Origin: Brucella sp. BE17
Lineage (GTDB): Bacteria > Pseudomonadota > Alphaproteobacteria > Rhizobiales > Rhizobiaceae
Assembly: GCF_039545455.1 (NCBI RefSeq)
Contig: NZ_CP154467.1
Span: 1,240,001-1,304,000 of the forward strand
DNA length: 64,000 nucleotides
Reading direction: 5' to 3'
Made by a program: the position numbers and the translations under genes. Under the pieces are notes generated by a model that was not told the origin of the DNA, made no database searches, and worked only from the letters and a program-made list of their open reading frames with translations. Of this stretch, positions 18,599 to 27,696 are shown piece after piece (within the stretch, counting starts at the first letter, position 1; each line of letters opens with the position of its first letter).

Positions 18599-19825
18599 AT
18601 GAAGTTCCTTGCTTCCATCATAACCGCCGCCCTGCTCGCTTCAACGAGCCTGTCTGGCGCGCATACCCCCTCCCCTGCAACTTCGACCGACAAGGGTGCC
18701 ATCGCGCCCAAACCCGAATGCGAGACCGATCTTAGCCCATGGCTGGAAAACCTCACCAACGAGGCGCGCGAGGCCGGTGTCAGCGACAAAGGCATCAGCG
18801 AGCTGCACAAGGCAACGCTTGAGCAGCGCGTTCTTGATCGCGACCGCAAGCAGACCGTGTTCAATCTCACTTTCACCGAGTTCTCCAAACGCCTGATTTC
18901 CGAGGCGCGTCTGAAAAAGGGCCGTGAGAATCTGGTGAAATATGCCGACGTCTTCAATAAGGTTGAAGAAACCTATGGCGTACCCGGTCCCGTTCTGGCC
19001 GCCTTTTGGGGGCTGGAAACCGATTATGGTGCCATTCAGGGCGATTTCGATACGCTCAACGCTCTTCTCACACTGTCTTATGATTGCCGCCGACCAGAAC
19101 TTTTCCGCCCACAGCTGATCGCACTTCTCAAACTGTTCGATCAGGGCGTGGTCGATGCCTCGACCACGGGGGCATGGGCAGGCGAAATCGGAATGATGCA
19201 GCTTCTACCAAAGGATTATCTCGAGCGCGGCGTTGATGGTGACGGCGATGGTAAGGTCGATCTGAAAAACAGCATTCCCGACGCTATGATGACCGCAGGC
19301 CGCATGATTTCGGAACTGGGCTGGAAACGTGGTCAGCCATGGATGGAAGAAGTCCGCCTGACCAAGGATTTACCCTGGGAAGAAGCAATCCGCACCAACC
19401 GCAAGCCGCATTCGTGGTGGGCGGAACAAGGCGTGACCGGCTTGAACGGCCCACTTGGCCCCGATGATGGCGATGCTTCGCTGTTGCTGCCGCTGGGCCG
19501 CAAGGGACCGGCCTTCCTGTCCTATCCGAACTTCGACATCTTCGTCGAATGGAACCGGTCTATCGTCTACGCCACGACGGCCGCCTATTTCGCGACACGG
19601 CTTGCTGGTGCACCTGCCTTTGACCCCGGCAATCCTGTGCCCGGTCTCACGCAGGACGAATTGAAAGGACTTCAGACCAAGCTTCAGGCGCGCGGCTATG
19701 ATATGGGACCGAAGATCGATGGTGTTTTTGGTCTTCTGACCAGAGATGCGGTTCGCGCCGAGCAAATGCGCCTCGGTATGCCCGCCGATTCCTGGCCGAC
19801 GAAGGAACTGCTCGACAAGCTCTGA
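18599..19825 (+). CDS. MltB-like lytic murein transglycosylase with peptidoglycan-binding domain
   Basis: Periplasmic lytic transglycosylase of 408 residues. A signal peptide (1-21) is followed by the transglycosylase domain (about 45-335), with catalytic E140 in AFWGLETDYGA and the MltB-type GEIGMMQLLPKDYLERGVD segment. A C-terminal PG_binding_1 domain is at about 345-405 (LTQDELKGLQTKLQARGYD). Resembles the rhizobial MltB/SltB_3 group. It is the fourth peptidoglycan hydrolase in 8 kb. A modular palindromic repeat lies directly downstream. Confidence 0.92.
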   Translation: MKFLASIITAALLASTSLSGAHTPSPATSTDKGAIAPKPECETDLSPWLENLTNEAREAGVSDKGISELHKATLEQRVLDRDRKQTVFNLTFTEFSKRLISEARLKKGRENLVKYADVFNKVEETYGVPGPVLAAFWGLETDYGAIQGDFDTLNALLTLSYDCRRPELFRPQLIALLKLFDQGVVDASTTGAWAGEIGMMQLLPKDYLERGVDGDGDGKVDLKNSIPDAMMTAGRMISELGWKRGQPWMEEVRLTKDLPWEEAIRTNRKPHSWWAEQGVTGLNGPLGPDDGDASLLLPLGRKGPAFLSYPNFDIFVEWNRSIVYATTAAYFATRLAGAPAFDPGNPVPGLTQDELKGLQTKLQARGYDMGPKIDGVFGLLTRDAVRAEQMRLGMPADSWPTKELLDKL

Positions 19826-19866
19826 ATATTCCGGAAGGCGCGGCATTCTACCCGCGCCTTTTCCTT

Positions 19867-19965
19867 AGAGCGCATTTCAATCTGATTTTATCAGATCCGC
19901 GCTCTAATTATTTGATTTGACGCGCATCCCGAAAACCGTTGCACATTTTTCGGGATGTGCTCTAA
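19867..19965. repeat. Composite palindromic repeat downstream of mltB-like gene
   Basis: Two adjacent palindromes: the left opens AGAGCGC and closes GCGCTCT with inner arms ATCTGAT and ATCAGAT; the right pairs GCATCCCGAAAA with TTTTTCGGGATGTGC. The whole is bounded by TAGAGC and GCTCTA. Matches my recollection of a high-copy extragenic repeat of Brucella/Ochrobactrum. Its left arm recurs at 6246. Confidence 0.8.
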
Positions 19966-19977
19966 AACTGACCGTGA

Positions 19978-20922
19978 ATGCCAGCCATGTTTTCAACCCT
20001 GATTGTCGTCTTGCCTGTCTTTGCCCTGATTTTCTCGGGCTGGGGCGCGTTCAAGCTGAAAATACTGGGTTCGCATGCTATTACTGAACTCAATCGCTTC
20101 GTGGTCTATCTGGCACTGCCTGCGCTTTTGTTCGATGTCATGGCCAACACGGATGGCAGCGATCTCTGGCAGCCGGGCTATATCACCACGTTCTTGCTCA
20201 GCAGCTTCTTTGTGTTCGCACTGCCTTTCATCATAAGGATGCGAGGCCGCAAGCCGTTGGCCGATGTGGCGCTTGACGGATTGAACGCCGCTTATCCCAA
20301 CGGCGGCTATATGGGCATTCCGTTGGCGCTGATTGCCTTTGGTCCCGGTATTCTTGCGATAACGACCATTGCCATCATCATTACCATCTGCATCGTCTTT
20401 GCTTTTACAATCGTGCTGATCGAGATCGATCTGCAAACCCGCAGTAATCCGTTTCATCTCGCATGGACGGTGACGCGCTCGCTCATGCGCAATCCGCTGC
20501 TTCTCGCCCCGGCACTTGGTGCATTTGTCTCGTTTCTCGGTATAGCCATTCCCGCACCCGCCGAAACATTTCTTAAAATGCTGGGTGGTACCGCCTCACC
20601 CTGTGCTCTGGTGGCGCTTGGTCTGTTTCTTGCCCAGTCACGCAGAATCGAACGCGAAAGTGTGAAGACAATCGGCTTTCTCGTCGCAATCAAACTGTTC
20701 CTGCATCCGCTGGCGACTTGGTTACTGGCTGTCTATGTCTTTCATCTGCCGCCACTCCTTGCCGAAAGTGCGGCGCTTATGGCAGCACTGCCAACCGGAA
20801 CCGGACCGTTTATGCTTGCCGAACACTATCGGCGCGAGGCGGCAATTACGTCCAACGTCATCCTCTATTCGACGATCATTTCCGTGCTCAGCGTCTCGGC
20901 CTATCTGGCTTTGATCCGTTAA
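19978..20922 (+). CDS. AEC-family (auxin efflux carrier-like) permease
   Basis: Inner-membrane transporter of 314 residues with about ten helices in two five-helix halves. The family-typical discontinuous-helix motifs are ALNAAYPNGGYMGIP-like (LNAAYPNGGYMGIPLAL) and GLFLAQSRR; ALPTGTGPFMLAEHY near the C-terminus is another family stretch. Bacterial AEC members export or import dicarboxylates such as malonate or malate; the substrate cannot be read from sequence. Stands alone after a repeat element. Confidence 0.85.
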   Translation: MPAMFSTLIVVLPVFALIFSGWGAFKLKILGSHAITELNRFVVYLALPALLFDVMANTDGSDLWQPGYITTFLLSSFFVFALPFIIRMRGRKPLADVALDGLNAAYPNGGYMGIPLALIAFGPGILAITTIAIIITICIVFAFTIVLIEIDLQTRSNPFHLAWTVTRSLMRNPLLLAPALGAFVSFLGIAIPAPAETFLKMLGGTASPCALVALGLFLAQSRRIERESVKTIGFLVAIKLFLHPLATWLLAVYVFHLPPLLAESAALMAALPTGTGPFMLAEHYRREAAITSNVILYSTIISVLSVSAYLALIR

Positions 20923-21133
20923 AACGGGCCGCTCTGTGGCTTTTTCATGAAATGTGAACAAAATTTAAAACCATATTTTTCAGCTACTTAGGTAGTAAAC
21001 AGAAGGTTTTTTTCATGATCACACCAAATTGCAGCAAGAAATGTTCTTTTGTTTAGCGGGTTTTGCGCTTAGATTCTCCCCTCTACCAGCGCGCGTCCGG
21101 TGTCGTCCGGGCGCATATGAAGGAGACAGACCG

Positions 21134-21220
21134 ATGGGACTGACACGTTCTTTGAATGTCCTCATGATCTGTGTGGCATTTGCATTTGTTGCAGCGTTGA
21201 TAGCAGGCGTCATTCCTTGA
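21134..21220 (+). CDS. Predicted 28-residue single-pass membrane peptide
   Basis: ATG at 21134 preceded by a strong Shine-Dalgarno (GAAGGAGA, 9 bp spacing). It encodes a short basic head (MGLTRSL) and one hydrophobic helix ending VIP. A shared bidirectional terminator lies 70 bp downstream. The signals (SD, membrane helix, terminator) argue for a real small protein, but no homology can be claimed from sequence alone. Confidence 0.5.
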   Translation: MGLTRSLNVLMICVAFAFVAALIAGVIP

Positions 21221-21283
21221 TTTGACGTAGCAACCTATTACGGCGATAGCGGTTTTCGAGGACAAACCACTATCGCAGGGGAC

Positions 21284-21318
21284 AAAAAAGCCCGGCTGAG
21301 GATGCCGGGCTTTTTTTT
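21284..21318. terminator. Bidirectional intrinsic terminator
   Basis: Stem GCCCGGC (21290-21296) with GCCGGGC (21304-21310), flanked by six A on one side and eight T on the other. Serves metF (minus) and the small-protein transcript (plus). Confidence 0.9.
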
Positions 21319-21320
21319 AT

Positions 21321-22235
21321 TCAGGCTGTTTGCAGAACCGTATCAACCTTGGGCCGGATGCCAATCATATGGCAGATGGCAAAAGGCAGATCAGCCCTGT
21401 TCATGGTGTAGAAATGGAAATCCTGCACACCGCGTTCGATCAAATCCATGACCTGTTCCGCAGCAATGGCCGCTGCCACCAGTTGGTGGGTCTGCGGATC
21501 CTTGTCCAGACCATCAAAACGCTCCGCGAGCCAGGCTGGAATATGCGTGGCTGAGCGGGCGCAGAAATTCTTCACCTGCTTGAAATTATGGATTGGCAGA
21601 ATGCCTGGTACGATGGGGATGTAAATGCCGGCTCGACGCACGCGCTCCACATATCGCTCAAAAAGATCATTATCGAAGAAGAACTGGGTAATCGCGCGGG
21701 TAGCGCCATTTTCGACTTTGCGCTTTAACATATCGATATCAGTGGCAAAGTCCGGGCTTTCGGGATGTTTTTCCGGATAAGCAGAAACAGAAATATCGAA
21801 ATCGGCTACATTGCGCAAACCGCCAACCAGTTCTGCACCATTCTGATATCCGCCCGGCGTCGGAACATATGTAGCGCCGATACCCGCTGCCGGATCGCCG
21901 CGCAATGCCACGAACCGATTGACGCCCAGGGCCGCAAATTCACGCGCGACGCTATCGACCTCTTCGCGCGTTGCATCCACGCAGGTAAGATGGGCTGCGG
22001 GCTTTATATCTGTTTCATTGATAATACGAGCTACAGTGCGCACTGTGCGTTCACGAGTCGAACCACCCGCGCCATAAGTAACCGAAACGAACTCGGGTTC
22101 AAGCGGCGCAAGCCGCGTCACGGTTTCCCAAAGACGCTGTTCCATTTCTTCCGATTTGGGCGGGAAAAATTCAAACGATACCCGGGTGGTCTGGCCGATG
22201 TCCGATCGGCGGGAAAGACCATAAATACCCATCAC
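21321..22235 (-). CDS. metF: Methylenetetrahydrofolate reductase
   Basis: FAD enzyme reducing 5,10-methylene-THF to 5-methyl-THF, the methyl donor for methionine synthase. 304 residues. Family motifs: SFEFFPPKSEEME at the N-terminus, VSVTYGAGGSTRERT, AHLTCVDATREEV, FVALRGDP, and ITQFFFDND; PGILPIHNF lies in the C-terminal half. The ATG overlaps the sahR stop by 4 bp, so regulator and enzyme are co-expressed. Regulation by SahR in response to S-adenosylhomocysteine is expected for this arrangement. Confidence 0.96.
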   Translation of the reverse strand: MMGIYGLSRRSDIGQTTRVSFEFFPPKSEEMEQRLWETVTRLAPLEPEFVSVTYGAGGSTRERTVRTVARIINETDIKPAAHLTCVDATREEVDSVAREFAALGVNRFVALRGDPAAGIGATYVPTPGGYQNGAELVGGLRNVADFDISVSAYPEKHPESPDFATDIDMLKRKVENGATRAITQFFFDNDLFERYVERVRRAGIYIPIVPGILPIHNFKQVKNFCARSATHIPAWLAERFDGLDKDPQTHQLVAAAIAAEQVMDLIERGVQDFHFYTMNRADLPFAICHMIGIRPKVDTVLQTA

Positions 22236-23251
22236 ACTGTCTCCGTCATGCTTGTCATATTTTGGGCCGGATCGGCAATCAACAGACGCGGATCACGCGC
22301 AAGCCACAGCTTGACGGTCAGACCTTCATCGCCATTTGCCGCCTTCGGTCCCAATTCGAGTGTATTTTCGGGCTCAAGTCCCGCATCTTTCATCCAGCCG
22401 AGCATCTGCTCATCGCTGAAGCCTAGCCGCAAATGCGCGTGTTCCTCGCGCAGGAATTCCAGCCTATGCGGTGCGAAATCGACGATCAGCAACCGTCCAT
22501 TCGGACGCAACGCCCGCGCGCCTTCACGGATTGCGGCTTGCGGATCATCCAGGAAATGCAGCACCTGATGGATAGTCACCAGATCGAAATTCTCGCGCTC
22601 AACGGGAAGTGCATAGACATCGCCCTGACGCACCTGAGCGTTATCGATGTTTGCCAGATCGAGATTGGCGCGCGCTACGGCCAGCATGTCGCGGTTGATA
22701 TCGATGCCAAGCCCGCGCGTATAAAGTGGCGCGAAAAGCTCAAGCAGCCGCCCCGTGCCGGTACCAATATCAAGCATGGACTGAAAAGGTTTTCCGCCAA
22801 CAATCTTCAACAGCGCGTTTTCGACAGCATTTTCCGCAACATGCAGTTTGCGGATCTGATCCCAACTCCCGGCATTGGCACTGAAATAGGCCGCGGCCTT
22901 CTCCTGCCGACTGGTTTTGACATGTGACAGTCGCTCCAGATCGCGCTCGATGAGCGTGTCCGAGCGATCAAGCCGCCCCAAAAGGCCGCGCGTCAGATCA
23001 AGACTGACTGCATTATCCGCGAGACGAAAATAAGCCCACGCACCTTCCTGATAACGGTCGATAAGGTCGGCTTCGCCCAAAAGCTTGAGATGACGCGATA
23101 CACGCGGCTGCGATTGCCCCAGAATGGTGGTGAGGTCGGATACGGTCAAATCACCCCGCGCTAAAAGCGCAAGAATACGCAGGCGGCTGGGCTCAGCCAC
23201 TGCCTTCAAAACATCCACCATGGAATCGAGCTGCAATCGCAATTCAGTCAT
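22232..23251 (-). CDS. sahR: SahR-type regulator: ArsR HTH fused to a methyltransferase-like domain
   Basis: 339 residues from the ATG at 23251 (AGAGGTGG Shine-Dalgarno); a further upstream ATG lies inside the operator. The N-terminal ArsR winged helix (about 5-90) includes VAEPSRLRILALL and QSQPRVSRHLKLL. The C-terminal class I methyltransferase fold has MLDIGTGTGRLLELF and GIDINRDML. This fusion is the architecture of SahR, described as a repressor of SAM-cycle genes released by S-adenosylhomocysteine; the methylase-like domain is the sensor. Its overlap with metF strongly supports the assignment. A true methyltransferase activity is less likely but not excluded. Confidence 0.85.
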   Translation of the reverse strand: MTELRLQLDSMVDVLKAVAEPSRLRILALLARGDLTVSDLTTILGQSQPRVSRHLKLLGEADLIDRYQEGAWAYFRLADNAVSLDLTRGLLGRLDRSDTLIERDLERLSHVKTSRQEKAAAYFSANAGSWDQIRKLHVAENAVENALLKIVGGKPFQSMLDIGTGTGRLLELFAPLYTRGLGIDINRDMLAVARANLDLANIDNAQVRQGDVYALPVERENFDLVTIHQVLHFLDDPQAAIREGARALRPNGRLLIVDFAPHRLEFLREEHAHLRLGFSDEQMLGWMKDAGLEPENTLELGPKAANGDEGLTVKLWLARDPRLLIADPAQNMTSMTETV

Positions 23252-23263
23252 GAGGCCACCTCT

Positions 23264-23283
23264 AAACATATAAAGATATGTTT
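23264..23283. promoter_or_regulatory. Perfect ArsR/SahR-type operator
   Basis: Inverted repeat AAACATAT-AAAG-ATATGTTT: two perfect 8-bp arms around a 4-bp centre, 12 bp upstream of the sahR start. Size and A/T-rich composition fit ArsR-family operators. Implies autoregulation of the sahR-metF operon. Confidence 0.8.
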
Positions 23284-23374
23284 ATGTGAACGGGAGTTTC
23301 TATGCAAGCCTTTTTCGTGCAAACTTGAATGCAGGGAGATTCGCTTTATCCCTTGGAAGCATTAAGGAGATGGA

Positions 23375-23698
23375 ATGCGTGCCAGCACATCGCGCCAGAA
23401 GGCGATAGCCAAATCGCTGACCCTACTGCTACCGGCAGTCCCTTATTCAGATTCCGAACCGATCCGTGCGGCGGCACTCAGTCCGCATATGAAGAGCTTG
23501 CCACCATCGACCGCCATATGGCTTGCGACGGTTGCTCATGTGCGCCACACCCATACCGATTATGACGCCTTGCGCGATGAAGGCTATGACAGAGATTCGG
23601 CGCGCTTTTTCGTTTTGGATGCGATTAACACGAAACTGACCGCGTGGCGCGCCACGCGGCTTTTGACGATGGATGACGATAAATCAACAGAAGGCTGA
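23375..23698 (+). CDS. DUF2293-domain protein
   Basis: 107 residues, start at the ATG 23375 behind an AAGGAGATGG Shine-Dalgarno. The central region (LLPAVPYSDSEPIRAAALSPHMKSLPPSTA split at about 18-45) followed by VRHTHTDYDALRDEGYDRDSAR fits the DUF2293 family of small alphaproteobacterial proteins of unknown function. The His-rich HVRHTHTDYD segment could bind metal or nucleic acid; that is speculation. No operon partner: tam lies convergent 6 bp away. Confidence 0.75.
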   Translation: MRASTSRQKAIAKSLTLLLPAVPYSDSEPIRAAALSPHMKSLPPSTAIWLATVAHVRHTHTDYDALRDEGYDRDSARFFVLDAINTKLTAWRATRLLTMDDDKSTEG

Positions 23699-23703
23699 AG
23701 CAG

Positions 23704-24477
23704 CTACTTCTTTTGCACGACGATAAAAAGACGCGGGAAGCGCAACAATACCTTGCCGTCTTGCGTGAGCGGATAATGCTCTTTGATATGGCTCTTATAA
23801 GCAGAAAGGTAAGCCGCCTGCTCTTCTTCGGTCAGCGGATCGAGAAACGGGCGCAGTCCGGTCCCTTTCACCCACTCCACGATAGCGTCGATGCCTTCAA
23901 GCGGGTGATTATAGATCGTGTGCCAGATGTCGATGCGTGCTGCATCGCCTGCAAAGGCATCGTAATAGCTCGCAACCGGTGGCAACGGCTTTCGGCCTTT
24001 CCCGCCGATTTTTTCTGCAAACGGCGCGGTATTTGCGACCTCGCGCATAGCGACATGGGTCGGTTCACCCATATTGTCGGGCAGCTGCACGGCAAGAATC
24101 GCGCCGGGTGAAAGTCCCACAAAGAGTCGTTTCAGTTCGGCGATGTGATCCGGCAGCCACTGAAAGACCGCGTTTGAAAACAAAACATCGGTTTCGTCAT
24201 CCGGCTCGAACTGTTCGAGATTACCAATAAAAAAATCAACATTCGGCAAGCGTTGCTTGGCCTTTGCGATCATATCGGGAGAAGGATCAAAGCCGGAAAT
24301 TTTTGCGTCCGGCCAGCATTTTACCAGAAGTTCTGTGGAATTTCCCGGCCCGCACCCGATATCGACAACCCTGCGTGGGGACTCCAATCCTATCTGTGCA
24401 AGGAGATCCCGCGCCGGTCGACTGCGCTCATCTTCAAATTTCAAATATTGTTCTGCGGACCAGTCCTTCACGCGCAT
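23704..24477 (-). CDS. tam: Trans-aconitate 2-methyltransferase
   Basis: SAM-dependent enzyme that methyl-esterifies trans-aconitate, detoxifying a spontaneous inhibitor of the TCA cycle. 257 residues from the ATG at 24477 ([18 protein letters not shown], the standard Tam N-terminus). A TTG seven codons upstream is unlikely. The SAM motif [24 protein letters not shown] and the [11 protein letters not shown] segment are typical. Cytoplasmic, monocistronic, convergent with the DUF2293 gene. Confidence 0.9.
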   Translation of the reverse strand: MRVKDWSAEQYLKFEDERSRPARDLLAQIGLESPRRVVDIGCGPGNSTELLVKCWPDAKISGFDPSPDMIAKAKQRLPNVDFFIGNLEQFEPDDETDVLFSNAVFQWLPDHIAELKRLFVGLSPGAILAVQLPDNMGEPTHVAMREVANTAPFAEKIGGKGRKPLPPVASYYDAFAGDAARIDIWHTIYNHPLEGIDAIVEWVKGTGLRPFLDPLTEEEQAAYLSAYKSHIKEHYPLTQDGKVLLRFPRLFIVVQKK

Positions 24478-24503
24478 TCTCCATAACCCTGACTCCAAAT
24501 AAT

Positions 24504-24529
24504 AAGGCCGGTATTTTCATACCGGCCTT
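24504..24529 (-). terminator. Terminator after ettA
   Basis: Stem AAGGCCGGTA with TACCGGCCTT (ten base pairs), followed on the minus strand by ATTATTT. Located 8 bp beyond the ettA stop. Confidence 0.75.
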
Positions 24530-24537
24530 GAATTTCA

Positions 24538-26187
24538 TTATCGTGTCAGAGGCTTATACGTCACCCGCTTGGGGTTGACGCTTTCAGGACCAAGACGCCG
24601 AACCTTGTCAGCCTCGTAATCCTCAAAATTGCCCTCGAACCATTCGACATGGCTGTCGCCCTCGAAAGCGAGCATATGCGTGGCCAGACGATCGAGGAAC
24701 ATGCGATCGTGGCTGATGATAACGGCGCAACCGGCAAAATTTTCGAGCGCGTCTTCAAGCGCTCCAAGCGTTTCCGTGTCGAGATCGTTGGTCGGCTCAT
24801 CGAGCAGCAGCACATTACCGCCGGATTTGAGCATCTTGGCCAGATGCACGCGATTGCGCTGACCACCGGACAGATTACCAACCTTCTGTTGCTGATCGCC
24901 GCCCTTAAAATTGAAGGCGCCGCAATAGGCACGGGAATTCATCTCGTGCTTGCCGAGCTTAATGATGTCGTTACCGCCGGAAATTTCTTCCCAGACCGTC
25001 TTGTTGGCATCAAGTGCGTCGCGGCTCTGATCGACATAGGACATCTGCACCGTATCACCGATGCGCACCGACCCGTTGTCGGGCTGCTCTTGGCCAGTCA
25101 GCATCTTGAACAATGTCGATTTACCGGCACCGTTGGGGCCGATCACACCGACAATACCACCAGCAGGCAGTTTGAAGCTCAGATCATCAATCAGCAAGCG
25201 CTCACCATAGCCCTTGGATACGCCCTCGACCTCGATCACTACCTGACCGAGACGCTCACCCACCGGAATGACGATTTGCGCATCACCGGGACGACGTTCT
25301 TCAGCACTTCTGACCAGTTCGTCATAGGCCTTGATACGCGCCTTGGATTTTGCCTGACGCGCCTTGGGACTTGCCGAAATCCACTCACGTTCGCGCTCGA
25401 GAGCTTTCTGACGCGAGGCTTCCTCGCGGCCTTCCTGATGCATGCGCTTGGCTTTGGATTCAAGATAGGCGGAATAATTGCCCTCGTAAGGCATGCCACG
25501 GCCACGGTCGAGTTCGAGAATCCAACCCGTCACATTGTCGAGGAAGTAGCGATCGTGGGTGATGATGAGAACCGAACCCGGATATTCGCGCAGAAACTTT
25601 TCAAGCCAGGCGGTCGTTTCGGCATCGAGATGGTTGGTCGGTTCATCAAGCAGCAGCAGATCGGGTTTTGAAAGCAGCAGCTTACACAGCGCCACGCGAC
25701 GTTTTTCACCACCGGAAAGCGTGGTCACATCCGCATCGCCGGGCGGGCAACGCAATGCTTCCATAGCCATTTCGACCTGGCTTTCCAGATCCCACAGGTT
25801 CTGGCTGTCGATTATGTCCTGAAGCCTTGCGCCTTCATCCGCCGTTTCGTCGGAATAATTCATCATCAATTCGTTGTAACGATCGACGATGGCCTGCTTT
25901 GCAGCCACACCTTCCATGGCATTGCCAAGCACGTCTTTGGTCGGATCGAGTTCCGGCTCCTGCGGTAGATATCCGCAGGTCGCACCGTCTGCCAGCCATG
26001 CCTCGCCGGTATATTCCTTGTCGAGACCGGCCATGATCTTGAGAATGGTCGACTTACCGGCACCGTTGGGGCCGAGAATACCGATCTTGGCATCAGGATA
26101 GAAGGAGAGGTGAATATTCTCCAGAATCTTCTTGTTTCCATAGGCCTTGTTGAGGCCGGACATATGATAAATGAACTGGCGAGCCAT
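24538..26187 (-). CDS. ettA: Energy-dependent translational throttle protein (ABC-F ATPase)
   Basis: ABC-F protein that binds the ribosomal E site and gates entry into elongation according to ATP/ADP ratio. 549 residues from the ATG at 26187 ([21 protein letters not shown] Shine-Dalgarno). Two ABC domains: Walker [10 protein letters not shown] at 39-47 and again near 350, signatures LSGGEKRR and LSGGQRNR, and Walker [12 protein letters not shown] and [11 protein letters not shown]. The interdomain arm motif [18 protein letters not shown] identifies EttA among ABC-F proteins. The 5' side holds a strongly structured intergenic element. Confidence 0.96.
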   Translation of the reverse strand: MARQFIYHMSGLNKAYGNKKILENIHLSFYPDAKIGILGPNGAGKSTILKIMAGLDKEYTGEAWLADGATCGYLPQEPELDPTKDVLGNAMEGVAAKQAIVDRYNELMMNYSDETADEGARLQDIIDSQNLWDLESQVEMAMEALRCPPGDADVTTLSGGEKRRVALCKLLLSKPDLLLLDEPTNHLDAETTAWLEKFLREYPGSVLIITHDRYFLDNVTGWILELDRGRGMPYEGNYSAYLESKAKRMHQEGREEASRQKALEREREWISASPKARQAKSKARIKAYDELVRSAEERRPGDAQIVIPVGERLGQVVIEVEGVSKGYGERLLIDDLSFKLPAGGIVGVIGPNGAGKSTLFKMLTGQEQPDNGSVRIGDTVQMSYVDQSRDALDANKTVWEEISGGNDIIKLGKHEMNSRAYCGAFNFKGGDQQQKVGNLSGGQRNRVHLAKMLKSGGNVLLLDEPTNDLDTETLGALEDALENFAGCAVIISHDRMFLDRLATHMLAFEGDSHVEWFEGNFEDYEADKVRRLGPESVNPKRVTYKPLTR

Positions 26188-26316
26188 GAAGCGCGTCATC
26201 TCCACAAGTTAAAAAGCGGCAAACGACAAAACGTGCCGAAAGCCAAGGAAATTGCTGACGCGTATGTAGGCTAAATAGTGATGAGACGCAAACAAATCGG
26301 GACGGTTCAGAATTGT

Positions 26317-26399
26317 GAAACCGGGCGCGGATATTTCCGTCACCCGGTTTCCCCTCTGGCCACCGTTCGTGAAAGTTTCCTCCCTTTCATCGAACGGCC
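26317..26399. other. Two strong hairpins in the ettA-hydrolase intergenic region; possible RNA element
   Basis: In a 413-bp gap, hairpin 1 pairs GAAACCGGG (26317-26325) with CCCGGTTTC (26343-26351). Hairpin 2 pairs CCGTTCGTGAAAG (26363-26375) with CTTTCATCGAACGG (26384-26397, one bulged T). Its loop is TTTCCTCC on plus and GGAGGAAA on minus. GGCC blocks flank hairpin 2 on both sides. Transcribed strand unknown; could be an sRNA or the ettA leader. Confidence 0.45.
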
Positions 26400-26600
26400 T
26401 GCAAGTAATGGCGTGAAATCCTTTTAACGCCCCCTGTTCGCCCCCGAAATAAACTGCGTATGCCCCTGATGAACGTAGACTTGCGCAGGTTTTGCCGCTT
26501 TTCAAGCAGAATTTTCGCGTAAAATGCCATTGCTTAAAATTAACGCATAAAAACTGGCGGTGCCTCTTTTAGCGACGCGAAAAACCAAAGGATTGACTAT

Positions 26601-27572
26601 TTGAGCGTCATAAAATCTGATGCTGAAATGCCCTTTGAAACCATCCATCGCCTCGCACTTGCCCACAGTTCACAATTGCCTTTCCGCTGCCTGTTGGCCA
26701 ACCAGGCACAAGGCATTGTGCAGATATGCCACGGCCTTGCGGAGCATTCGGCGCGTTATCAACGCTTTGCCGCAGCGCTGTCATATGCAGGCTATCATGT
26801 TTACGCCCATGATCACCGTGGTCATGGTGTCAATATCGATGCCAACACACCAAAAGGCATGTTTGCGTTGAGGGATGGCCACAGGGCTGCCATCAATGAC
26901 GTCCTGGCGCTGAATACATATATTCATCAGTCCCACCCCGGATTGCCGATCATTTTGTTCGGTCATTCGATGGGCGGATTGATTGCACTCAATTATATTC
27001 TCGATCATGCCGCAACGGTTGATGCGACCGCGATGTGGAACACCAACGTCTCAAGCCAGCTTGAGAACAGGACTGCGCTTGCTCTTCTTTATATGGAACG
27101 CATGCTCAAAGGCTCGGATGTGCCGAGCGCCATGCTGCCAAAACTGACCTTCCGCGCATGGGGAAATGCAATCGCCGACAAACGCACCGATTTTGACTGG
27201 CTTTCGCGTGACACGCAAGAAGTGGATGCCTATATCGCCGATCCCTTGTGCGGTTTCGATGCCAGTGTCTCAATGTGGATCGATATTTTCCGCATGATGC
27301 AGCGCGGTCTGGTCCGAGACAATTTTGCAAACATACCCAAAAACATGCCCTTTCATTTTCTGGGTGGCGGTGCGGACCCCGCCACCAATAATGGCAAGGC
27401 GGTTCAGAGGCTCGCAGCGCGCATGCAGCACATGGGATTTACGGATGTGGACTGCGTCATTCAGTCGGAAACGCGCCATGAAAGCCTAAATGAATGCAAT
27501 CATGACCAGTCGGTGCAGATTTTTCTGGATTGGCTCCGCAAAAACCTTCCGTCAGCCGCTTTCTCACGCTAA
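26601..27572 (+). CDS. Alpha/beta hydrolase, monoacylglycerol lipase/lysophospholipase-like
   Basis: 323 residues, likely cytoplasmic. The serine hydrolase fold shows the oxyanion segment CHGLAEHSARYQRFA, YAHDHRGHG, the nucleophile elbow GHSMGG (S123) and a late catalytic-type histidine in SETRHESLNE. This is the Hydrolase_4/monoglyceride lipase pattern often annotated as lysophospholipase L2. The start codon is TTG, supported by AAAGGA 8 bp upstream; an ATG nine codons in (MPFETIH) is the alternative. Substrate unknown; membrane-lipid turnover is plausible. Confidence 0.85.
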   Translation: MSVIKSDAEMPFETIHRLALAHSSQLPFRCLLANQAQGIVQICHGLAEHSARYQRFAAALSYAGYHVYAHDHRGHGVNIDANTPKGMFALRDGHRAAINDVLALNTYIHQSHPGLPIILFGHSMGGLIALNYILDHAATVDATAMWNTNVSSQLENRTALALLYMERMLKGSDVPSAMLPKLTFRAWGNAIADKRTDFDWLSRDTQEVDAYIADPLCGFDASVSMWIDIFRMMQRGLVRDNFANIPKNMPFHFLGGGADPATNNGKAVQRLAARMQHMGFTDVDCVIQSETRHESLNECNHDQSVQIFLDWLRKNLPSAAFSR

Positions 27573-27696
27573 ATAATGGCGCAAATTCAGACAGCACGTC
27601 ACGATTGCTTGATCCGCCTTGGCTTTTGCGCGCATTCAATGTTATGGAGCGCGCCTTACCCCGGCAGACTGCGTAAGGAATGAAGGAACGCTTCGC

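Noticed and set aside
26209..26505. 98-codon minus-strand ORF upstream of ettA
   Set aside because: It spans two perfect hairpins and reads like a translated RNA element rather than a protein; kept only as an RNA finding.
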